64,000 bases of DNA, taken from Methanolobus vulcani. Its GTDB lineage: Archaea > Halobacteriota > Methanosarcinia > Methanosarcinales > Methanosarcinaceae. Below, in pieces: positions 16,583 through 23,593 of the stretch (position 1 is its first letter; each line of letters begins with the position of its first letter). The DNA is taken from assembly GCF_900100715.1 (NCBI RefSeq), contig NZ_FNCA01000010.1, forward strand, positions 50,106-114,105, written 5' to 3'. The position numbers and the translations under genes were made by a program. The notes beneath the pieces are model-generated. The model did not search any database and had not been told where the DNA came from. It saw only the letters and a list, made by a program, of their open reading frames with translations.

Positions 16583-19387
16583 TTATTTTGTAATTTTGGA
16601 AGCAGATTTTTCCCTGAGTTCTTTCAGTTTAGCATCATCAGGCTTTTCTTTAAGTGCTTCATCGAACATCTCTACTGCACCAACAAAATCACCGAGACGG
16701 TGCAGAGCTATTCCCTTGTGCTTCCATACAACGCTTTTTGCATATCCCTGACTTATGAGTTTGTTAAAAATTGTCAATGCCATCTGGCTCTGTCCCAGTC
16801 GCAGGCATGTCATACCTTTATTCATAAGTGCTGTTGCGTTTGAAGGCTGAAGTTGCAGGGCAGCCGAGAAACACTCAAAGGCCAGTTCATGGTCTTTTCC
16901 CTTTCCGGCTTTGATACCTTCCCGGATCCACTCATCAGCACTCTTACGGTCACGTTGCCGGAGTTTTCTCCTTGCTCTGTTAAGTGCTGCAGTATGGTCA
17001 AATGGCCTGTCTTTAGGATCTCTTTGCACAGGCACGTAAGTTTCATCTTTCAAAGGTCTTTCAACCTTTCTTAGCACTTTCTTCTTCTGCGGTATATATG
17101 CTGGTTTATCGAGCATCTTTCTCAGGATCATTATTGCAGCATCCTTATCCAGCGGATTGTTGTTGTTCCCGCATTTTGGAGACTGGATACATGAAGGACA
17201 TCCATCATAGCATGGACAGCTCTCTATGGATTTCAGTGTGACCTCTAACATCTCTGAGATTCTTCCATAACCACTTTCAGCGTAGCCTACACCACCGGGA
17301 TGTCCATCGTAAACAAAAATACCGCTGTTTCCTGAAATATCAGGGTGTGATGGCGTTGAAACTCCGCCAACATCATTTCTGTCAGCTAACAGATGCAACG
17401 GGTACATTGCAATAATAGCGTGTTCTATTGCATGAATTCCGCCGGCAATTTCACGGTCATACTCATTCACAAGCTCGGTGAATGAATATGGAAGCTCAAG
17501 CCATATGGCCTCGGTCTCAAGCTTAAATTCCGGCATATCAAGTGAATGTTGTCCTAGTTCTGTGTCTGACCTTTGCTGTATTTTTCTGTAACCTGTTACC
17601 TGTTGTGTGACATCAACATCACCAAAACCTACCTTTACTTCAGGACATGTAAGCAGGTCTTTTGTTTCAACAACTTCCTTTACAACAATATCTGAATCGA
17701 CCATGGCCCTGGTATAGTATCCATCACTTGCCTGTTCCACATGGATCTCTTTTTTATCGTGGTCAAGTTTTGTGACACAATAGGGCTTACCTTTATTGAT
17801 GTAGACTGCACCTTCAAATGCTTCTCTGTATGCTCTCAACCTTTCGATATCTTTCTCAAGTGGTTTTCTATTAGTTTTATCAATTATGGTGTAACTGTCA
17901 TTTTCAATATTCCTTATAGATATTTTCATGTGAGGTGCAGGGTCACGTGAACGCTTCTCAAGTTCTCCTTCCAGCAATCCTTCCTCTTCAAGAACCTGCA
18001 CAATAGTATCAAATTCAGGTCCGAAATATTCTTTGTCTTCGGGTTTCAGTGGTAATTCCCTTGCTGCACAGAGAAGGTGGCCTGCCTGTATATAACGGTT
18101 TGATACATTTATGACAGCTTCCTCACATTCCCGCCTGAAAAAATCTCCGGGATTTCTCATGTAGTACTGGTCAAGAGCGTTAGAATCTGCTACAAGGGTA
18201 ACTATGCTTTCCCTGCTTCCACGTCCTGCTCTTCCTGCCTGCTGCCTGGCACTCATAATAGTTCCTGGAAAACCATCCATAATACAGGCATCAAGTCCGC
18301 CGATATCAATTCCAAGTTCAAGGGCGTTGGTGGAGATGACACCATCGATCTCTCCGGAAGCAAGTGCTTTTTCGATATCTTCACGTTCGTTGCCGTGATA
18401 ACCTCCGCGATAGGGGCTGACATTTTTATCGATTCCTCTCTCTGCAAGTGTATTTCTTGCCTGTACGTACATTCTTTCAACTTTCTGTCTGGACCTTGCA
18501 AAAACAATTGTCTGAAGGTTGCTCTGTACAAAGGTTGTAAAAAGGTCCACTGTTTCCCCAAAACTGGCTTTTCTCTGGGTGAAATTTTGTGCACGTGAGT
18601 ACAGGGGTGGGTTCCAGAACACAAATTTCTGTGCACCCTGACCAGAACTATCGTTATCTATTAGTGTCATTTTCCTGCCTGTCAGAGCAGAGCTGTGTTC
18701 TACCGGATTTCCAATTGTGGCGGTACAGCAGATGTAAAGTGGGTTAGCACCATAATTGTCACATATACGATTCAGTCTCCTGAGAAGGTTTGCCATATGA
18801 CTTCCCATGACACCACTGTATGAATGACTCTCATCAATGATGATATAATTAAGATTGGAAAGAAACTGCCTCCATTGTTGTTTCCATTGCAGGAAGCTCA
18901 GGTGGAGCATTTCAGGGTTTGTGAATATTATCTTTGTATTTCCATACTTGACAGCATCTTTTTCGGCTTTTGTCATTGAGCCTACGAATCGGTCGATTTT
19001 TACATTCAAACCCATTGTATGGCTCAGTTCCCTGAAAGTATCAAGCTGATCGTTTACAAGAGCGTTCAGGGGTGATATATATAGTGCAGTTGCATGTGGT
19101 TCCTGCAAAAGGCTTTCAAAAACAGGGAGCATGTAGCATAATGATTTTCCACTGGCGGTACTGGTAGAAAGAACGATGTTTTCCTTACTTCTTGTTCTTT
19201 CAACTGCTTCTGCCTGATGTGCGTATAGTTGCTGAATTCCTTTTTTATTCAAAGCGTATCTTATAAGTGGATTCATTTCCAGCTCTTTGTAAGATGCTTT
19301 TCTGGCGGGCACATCTTCTGTGTGTGTAATTTGTCCCTCATACCTTCGGGATGATTTTATTTTTTCTATCAGCTGGGAAATGTCCAT
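16583..19387 (-). CDS. DEAD/DEAH-box helicase with DUF1998 domain and C-terminal TPR repeats
   Basis: 934-residue superfamily 2 helicase of the Hrq1/YprA (MrfA) type. Visible motifs are Walker A STASGKS (motif I), IIDESHSYSG (II, a DEsH variant), CCTATIGN (III), ISTNALELGIDIGG (V) and QQAGRAGRG (VI). A DUF1998 Cys cluster follows (CPCYDGCPSCIQSPKCGN), which in this family binds zinc. After about residue 780 a basic linker leads to three TPR-like units (e.g. ALMNKGMTCLRLGQSQMA, WKHKGIALHRLGDFVGA). Bacterial relatives act in DNA repair; the TPR tail is an archaeal addition that suggests a protein partner. The start at 19387 (MDISQLIEK) has GGAG 11 bp upstream; TTG or ATG starts further up lack support. 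Confidence 0.92.
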   Translation of the reverse strand: MDISQLIEKIKSSRRYEGQITHTEDVPARKASYKELEMNPLIRYALNKKGIQQLYAHQAEAVERTRSKENIVLSTSTASGKSLCYMLPVFESLLQEPHATALYISPLNALVNDQLDTFRELSHTMGLNVKIDRFVGSMTKAEKDAVKYGNTKIIFTNPEMLHLSFLQWKQQWRQFLSNLNYIIIDESHSYSGVMGSHMANLLRRLNRICDNYGANPLYICCTATIGNPVEHSSALTGRKMTLIDNDSSGQGAQKFVFWNPPLYSRAQNFTQRKASFGETVDLFTTFVQSNLQTIVFARSRQKVERMYVQARNTLAERGIDKNVSPYRGGYHGNEREDIEKALASGEIDGVISTNALELGIDIGGLDACIMDGFPGTIMSARQQAGRAGRGSRESIVTLVADSNALDQYYMRNPGDFFRRECEEAVINVSNRYIQAGHLLCAARELPLKPEDKEYFGPEFDTIVQVLEEEGLLEGELEKRSRDPAPHMKISIRNIENDSYTIIDKTNRKPLEKDIERLRAYREAFEGAVYINKGKPYCVTKLDHDKKEIHVEQASDGYYTRAMVDSDIVVKEVVETKDLLTCPEVKVGFGDVDVTQQVTGYRKIQQRSDTELGQHSLDMPEFKLETEAIWLELPYSFTELVNEYDREIAGGIHAIEHAIIAMYPLHLLADRNDVGGVSTPSHPDISGNSGIFVYDGHPGGVGYAESGYGRISEMLEVTLKSIESCPCYDGCPSCIQSPKCGNNNNPLDKDAAIMILRKMLDKPAYIPQKKKVLRKVERPLKDETYVPVQRDPKDRPFDHTAALNRARRKLRQRDRKSADEWIREGIKAGKGKDHELAFECFSAALQLQPSNATALMNKGMTCLRLGQSQMALTIFNKLISQGYAKSVVWKHKGIALHRLGDFVGAVEMFDEALKEKPDDAKLKELREKSASKITK

Positions 19388-19680
19388 TTTTAGCTTGCTC
19401 CGCCCTCTGTTAAGGAACTCATCCTTTAATATATTACACCTAAATACATCAGTATCCAAAAAATGACTCTGATTCCATGAAACAACATTTAAAATCTCTT
19501 GAACTGCCCGGTTCTATATAAATTATTTTTAATAGGAAACTATCTCCTATTATTGTTTTTCGGGCACTCATAATCTTCTTATATGAAGATACAATTTCAA
19601 GTATGATTGTGGATTGATGATATCAGTTTATATTCGAAAACGATAAATTTCTGTAAAACAGATGCATAATATATTAAACG

Positions 19681-20232
19681 ATGATTGAAATGGTTCCAAA
19701 AAAATGCTTTTTGACCAAAGGTGTTGGTGTTCACAAGGATAAGCTTGCATCTTTTGAATTGGCACTGCGCGAGGCGCTTATTGAGAAATATAATCTTGTT
19801 ACCGTTTCCAGCATACTTCCACCAAATTGTAAACTGATATCCAGAGATGAAGGAATTGGATACCTGCCTGCCGGGGAGATCGTACATTGTGTAATGGCAC
19901 GCAATGAAACAAAAGAACCTCACAGGCTTATAGCAGCAGCAGTGGGCACTGCAGTTCCTGTAAATGAAAATAATTATGGTTATATCTCCGAGCATCATTC
20001 CTTTGGTGAGGATGAAGAAACAGCCGGAGAATATGCCGAAGATATTGCAGCAACGATGCTTGCAACAACTCTTGGAATAGAATTCGATTCAAACTGTGCA
20101 TGGCATGAAAGGGAACAGGTCTACAAGGCAAGTGGCCATATTATAGATACTACACATTATTGCCAGACTGCATATGGCGACAAGGATGGCAAGTGGACAA
20201 CTGTTATTGCTGCCATGGTATTTATTGAGTGA
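19681..20232 (+). CDS. pdaD: Pyruvoyl-dependent arginine decarboxylase
   Basis: 183 residues, typical for the archaeal PvlArgDC family. The proenzyme cleaves itself between the two serines in [10 protein letters not shown] (Ser43-Ser44 from this start), giving a beta chain and an alpha chain with an N-terminal pyruvoyl group. The enzyme converts arginine to agmatine, the first step of polyamine synthesis in archaea. Other family segments are [13 protein letters not shown] and [17 protein letters not shown]. Two ATGs are possible, 19681 and 19690 (MVPKKCF); neither has a clear ribosome-binding site, and the second matches family starts better. It is a single gene with an AT-rich upstream region. 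Confidence 0.93.
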   Translation: MIEMVPKKCFLTKGVGVHKDKLASFELALREALIEKYNLVTVSSILPPNCKLISRDEGIGYLPAGEIVHCVMARNETKEPHRLIAAAVGTAVPVNENNYGYISEHHSFGEDEETAGEYAEDIAATMLATTLGIEFDSNCAWHEREQVYKASGHIIDTTHYCQTAYGDKDGKWTTVIAAMVFIE

Positions 20233-20547
20233 AAGGATTCAGCTTTTACTCATGGTTATTTTTTACGTTCTCTTTCTATTTTCAAATCACAAGTCTTATT
20301 GAAACATGCTTAATTCCTGCATCATCAAAATCTTTTAGTCTTTCCAGCCACATGCTCTTCAGATTCATTTGATCCAATTTAGAGTTTCATATGAGTCTAT
20401 TTTATATTTACCTACTACGTCTCTGCATGTTTTTTCTACTTTAAATATGGCATCAGGAACCATCATTTATCGAAAAACTTAAGTAATTTATGGTTTATCC
20501 GTAGACGTCTATAGAATATATAGATCAGTAGTGATCGGAGACGTAAC
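20233..20547. other. 315-bp gap before the repeat lipoprotein
   Basis: No full gene is visible. On the - strand at about 20300-20390 a 28-codon frame (MNLKSMWLERLKDF...) reads like protein but has no ribosome-binding site or known family, and may be a remnant. The last ~80 bp upstream of 20548 are AT-rich (TATAGAATATATAG at ~20512) and should hold the lipoprotein promoter; TCGGAGA at 20537-20543 is its ribosome-binding site. Confidence 0.4.
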
Positions 20548-20847
20548 ATGAAGAAATTCTTAAGTATACTTATGGTTTTCCTGATGATCGGACTTGTAGC
20601 CGTATCAGGTTGTGCAGACACAACAAAAGAAGCAACAACAGATGAAAATACAGCAGAGAATGTTGCAGAGAATGTCACAGAAGATGCAGAACATGCAGCA
20701 GAGAACGTTACTGAAGAAGTAGCAGATGTAGCAGAGAATGCAACTGAAGATGTAGAAATGGTAGCAGAGAACGTCACAGAAGACGTAGAGATGGCTACAG
20801 AGAACGTTACTGCAGAAGCAGCTACAAACGACACTGCAACTGAATAA
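20548..20847 (+). CDS. Small lipoprotein made of five 11-residue repeats with N-glycosylation sequons
   Basis: 99 residues. A signal peptide and lipobox (AVSGC, Cys at ~24) place it on the outer face of the membrane. After a Thr/Glu-rich spacer come five consecutive 11-residue units: AENVTEDAEHA, AENVTEEVADV, AENATEDVEMV, AENVTEDVEMA, TENVTAEAATN. Each unit contains an N-x-T sequon, so each could be glycosylated by archaeal AglB. An 11-residue period gives three helical turns and fits an amphipathic helix or right-handed coiled coil; the units are strongly acidic. I recognise no family. A membrane-shielding or stress-related surface role is a guess. The antisense ORF over this gene is only a mirror of the repeats. 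Confidence 0.85.
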   Translation: MKKFLSILMVFLMIGLVAVSGCADTTKEATTDENTAENVAENVTEDAEHAAENVTEEVADVAENATEDVEMVAENVTEDVEMATENVTAEAATNDTATE

Positions 20848-20867
20848 TCTCTTTTATTTGGATCACA

Positions 20868-20901
20868 CCTGGCATTACATGGTATTTACTAAAATGCCAG
20901 G
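20868..20901 (+). terminator. Hairpin after the repeat lipoprotein
   Basis: CCTGGCATT-(16 bases)-AATGCCAGG is a perfect 9-bp stem 20 bp after the stop codon. There is no strong T-tract after it, so it may protect the RNA end rather than terminate. Confidence 0.45.
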
Positions 20902-21045
20902 ATACATGATCTCTCTCAAACCACGATCTTTGTTTTATTTTTGATTAATTTATTTCATTTAACTTTCATTATCACAGAGTAGATATAATTCTTTACTTTG
21001 GAAAGTAATTGCTGCCTATTGTTCTTTGCTTTTATTTCTAAATTT

Positions 21046-21549
21046 TTATTTCCGTTCAGCAAGTTCTTCTATGCCCTTTTCATCCAGTCTGTATAAAAGC
21101 CACTCTTTCTGGTGCTCTCCACCCATATGTTCATAGAACTTTCTGGCAGGATTCCAGTCAAGTACGCTCCATTCCAATCTTCCGCAATTCCTTTCCCTTG
21201 CTATTTTTCCACAGTGAACCAAAAGTGCCTTGCCAACACCTTTACCACGATACTCAGGATAGACGAATATATCCTCAATGTAAAGTCCCGGTCTTCCTAC
21301 AAAAGTAGAGAAATTATGGAAGAATACAATAAATCCGACAGCTTTGCCGTCCATCTCTGCAACAATCGCTTCTGCGTATTTGTTCTTTCCAAACATTCCT
21401 TCTTTGAGGCTCTCTTCAGTTGCAAGAACATGGTCATTCAGTCCCTCGAATTCAGCCAAAGCTTTTACAAGTTCCATAATAAGAGGGATGTCATCTATTT
21501 TTGTTGTTCTCACGCTTACGGAACTTGTGTTTTCGGGTTGCATACTCAT
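21046..21549 (-). CDS. GNAT family N-acetyltransferase (diamine acetyltransferase-like)
   Basis: 167 residues with the acetyl-CoA binding motif A (YPEYRGKGVGKALL at about 108-121) preceded by LYIEDIFV and followed by RLEWSVLDWNPARKFYEHMG, a pattern close to spermidine/spermine and thialysine acetyltransferases. It transfers an acetyl group from acetyl-CoA to a small amine. The start has GAGAGGAAAT just upstream. Two genes away is the arginine decarboxylase of polyamine synthesis, which fits a polyamine-acetylating role, but they are on opposite strands and not co-transcribed. The exact acceptor is inferred only. Confidence 0.88.
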   Translation of the reverse strand: MSMQPENTSSVSVRTTKIDDIPLIMELVKALAEFEGLNDHVLATEESLKEGMFGKNKYAEAIVAEMDGKAVGFIVFFHNFSTFVGRPGLYIEDIFVYPEYRGKGVGKALLVHCGKIARERNCGRLEWSVLDWNPARKFYEHMGGEHQKEWLLYRLDEKGIEELAERK

Positions 21550-21698
21550 ATTTCCTCTCTGATTTTATTTGTTGGCATATAATTTCATACTTCAAGAAGC
21601 GTTAACTTCTCATTCTATCAGGTTACTAGTATTTTTACTAAACCAGTGAAGCGACAATCTATTGTAAAAAGTCATGAAATTGAGGATTAAGAGATAAT

Positions 21699-21872
21699 AT
21701 GCATATTGTAAAAATGGTTATAATAAGTCTCATCATTTTTGTTCTGGTTACTATATTGGTCACTCAGGCATTGCAGGATAAAATATTTTTCTCACTGTTT
21801 GTAGGAATACCTTCCGGAATTGTAGCTTTTGTACTGAGCTTTGTATATATGTACAGGCAAAAGAGTGAATAA
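21699..21872 (+). CDS. Small two-helix membrane protein
   Basis: 57 residues starting MHIVKMVIISLIIFVLV and ending YMYRQKSE. Two hydrophobic segments (about 5-21 and 31-51) are separated by a short polar loop (TQALQDK), and the C-terminus is basic, so both ends probably face the cytoplasm. A weak ribosome-binding site (TTAAGAGAT) lies before the ATG. The stop is 22 bp before the DUF1638 gene, so they may share a transcript. I do not recognise a family. Confidence 0.6.
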   Translation: MHIVKMVIISLIIFVLVTILVTQALQDKIFFSLFVGIPSGIVAFVLSFVYMYRQKSE

Positions 21873-21894
21873 CCAATAACATGTAGGGAACATT

Positions 21895-22698
21895 ATGCCA
21901 TTACTGACGATACTGTCGTGCAAGATACTTCAGGATGAGATCGTGCACATACTTGAAAACGATAGTTCTGTAGATGAAATTCTCGTAGTTGGTAACGGTC
22001 AGGAAGATGACTTTGTCTCAAAACTCAGGAAAGCTGGTCTGGAGTTTCGTTTACTTTCACCTGCAAAACTCCGATCTGATACTGAGACTTACAGGAACGA
22101 TCCTGAAAAGTATACAGTAATGATCTATATGGTTGAACTTGCACTTCATGAGTTCCCCAAAATACTCAAAGCTGAGATATACAAGTTGATAGATGAGCTA
22201 AGTACATGTTCAAATGCTATCCTTATGTTCTACGGTCTATGCGGTAATGTGTTTGATAAGATAGGAGTTGATTTTGCACATCTTGAAGAAACCTGTCCTG
22301 TCAGGATATTGAAGGACGATACACGTACAGTTGATGATTGTGTTGGTGCAACTCTGGGAGGTTGCGCAGAATATCTGGCTACGCTGAAAAAGTTCAGCGA
22401 GCATGGAACGTTCCTTTTTACGCCGATGTTTGCTCATGCCTGGCGTGAGATCATGAGAGTTGATCCTGAGAAGCCTGAAAAGACCATAAAGATGCTTAAG
22501 AAGGTCAATAAGGTCACAGGATATAAACGGGTTGCAAAGGTCCAGACCGGACTTAAATATACTGAGAATTTTGATGAAAAGGTGGATGAGTTCGCAGAAA
22601 TATTCGATTTTGAAGTTCTTGAGATCGAAGGTGGACAAAGCCTTTTTGAGAAATGCTATTTAGACATTAAGGAAGAAGTTCTTGGTAGGTCCCAATAA
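21895..22698 (+). CDS. DUF1638 family protein
   Basis: 267 residues of a family common in methylotrophic methanogens and some bacteria. Recognisable parts are the N-terminal LLTILSCKILQDEIVHIL, the central FYGLCGNVFDKIGV and the GGCAEYLATL segment, with conserved cysteines in each, which may bind a metal or cofactor. Members often occur near corrinoid methyltransferase genes, but none is next to it here. It follows the small membrane protein by 22 bp and precedes MsrA by 48 bp. The biochemical function is not established. Confidence 0.82.
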   Translation: MPLLTILSCKILQDEIVHILENDSSVDEILVVGNGQEDDFVSKLRKAGLEFRLLSPAKLRSDTETYRNDPEKYTVMIYMVELALHEFPKILKAEIYKLIDELSTCSNAILMFYGLCGNVFDKIGVDFAHLEETCPVRILKDDTRTVDDCVGATLGGCAEYLATLKKFSEHGTFLFTPMFAHAWREIMRVDPEKPEKTIKMLKKVNKVTGYKRVAKVQTGLKYTENFDEKVDEFAEIFDFEVLEIEGGQSLFEKCYLDIKEEVLGRSQ

Positions 22699-22746
22699 CA
22701 GAAACATTTATGGCTTATGTCTGCTCACCATTTCATAGGTGATGAG

Positions 22747-23259
22747 ATGTTGTCACAAGAGGAATTACTCGGCAAAGGCTATGAAAAAGCAACTTTTGCA
22801 GCAGGTTGTTTCTGGGGTATAGAAGCAGTATTTAGAAAAGTGCAGGGTGTTGATTTTACACAGGTGGGTTATACCGGGGGAGACAAGGAAAATCCGACCT
22901 ATAAGGAAGTCTGCATGGGTAATACGGGACATGCGGAGGCAGTGGAACTTCTTTTCAATCCAAAGATAGTTCCATACGAGAAGCTGCTGGAGCTTTTCTG
23001 GGAAATGCATGATCCTACAAGTCTTAATAAACAGGGCCCTGATGTAGGGACTCAATATCGTTCTGCTATATTCTATCATAATGAAGATCAGAAGAACAAA
23101 GCTATGTCTTCCAAAAAAGAACGCGAATATTTGCACCGTTCCAAAAAGCCCATAGTAACACAGATACTACCTGCAGGTCCGTTCTACAGGGCAGAGGAAT
23201 ATCACCAGCAATATTTTGAAAAGACAGGTAATGAAGGCGGTTGCATACTAAAATATTAA
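22747..23259 (+). CDS. msrA: Peptide methionine (S)-S-oxide reductase MsrA
   Basis: 170 residues with the catalytic motif [11 protein letters not shown], in which the Cys (about residue 19) attacks the sulfoxide, plus [24 protein letters not shown] and GTQYRSAIF. It repairs oxidised methionine in proteins. The start at ATG 22747 is chosen because GGTGAT lies just upstream; ATG 22717 would add ten residues before it. A GGC Cys near the C-terminus (NEGGCILKY) is a likely resolving Cys. A cytochrome b5-like gene follows 78 bp later on the same strand, perhaps an electron-transfer or oxidative-stress partner. Confidence 0.95.
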   Translation: MLSQEELLGKGYEKATFAAGCFWGIEAVFRKVQGVDFTQVGYTGGDKENPTYKEVCMGNTGHAEAVELLFNPKIVPYEKLLELFWEMHDPTSLNKQGPDVGTQYRSAIFYHNEDQKNKAMSSKKEREYLHRSKKPIVTQILPAGPFYRAEEYHQQYFEKTGNEGGCILKY

Positions 23260-23337
23260 ATCTGTAATTTCATACGTAAATATAGAAAATACCCAAAAGT
23301 CTATTAATTTGAAGGATGATTCTAGAGTGGTGAGGAT

Positions 23338-23574
23338 ATGAAGGAATTTACACTTGAAGAAGTAGCCATGTACAATGGTACTGATAATGAGAAAGTTTAT
23401 GTTGTTTATGCAGGACAGGTCTATGATGTGAGCGAAAGTGAGTTCTGGGAATCAGGAGAGCACATGGGCTTGCATGAAGCAGGAACCGATCTGACCGAGT
23501 CTCTGGATCTGGAAGCCCCACATGAGGTAGATGCACTGGACAATTTCCCGATTGTCGGAAAAATTAAAGAGTGA
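23338..23574 (+). CDS. Cytochrome b5-like heme-binding protein
   Basis: 78 residues making up a single cytochrome b5-like domain: FTLEEVAMYNG, VYVVYAGQVYDVSES, then GEHMGLHEAGTDLTESL and APHEVDALDNFPIVGKI. Candidate heme ligands are His46 (or His42) and His62. There is no signal peptide, so it is cytoplasmic. GTGAGGAT stands just before the ATG. Small soluble b5-like proteins occur in methanogens, but partners are unknown. Placement after MsrA hints at oxidative-damage repair. Heme binding is predicted, not shown; Methanosarcinales do make heme. Confidence 0.85.
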   Translation: MKEFTLEEVAMYNGTDNEKVYVVYAGQVYDVSESEFWESGEHMGLHEAGTDLTESLDLEAPHEVDALDNFPIVGKIKE

Positions 23575-23593
23575 TTATCAGTCCTTTTTTAGC

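Noticed and set aside
20300..20390. 28-codon protein-like frame on the - strand (MNLKSMWLERLKDF...)
   Set aside because: Too short, no ribosome-binding site, no recognisable family; kept only as a possible remnant within the gap description.
20463..20834. 123-codon antisense ORF over the repeat lipoprotein (SSVTFSA-like repeats)
   Set aside because: It mirrors the 11-residue repeats of the real gene, which has a signal peptide, lipobox and ribosome-binding site.
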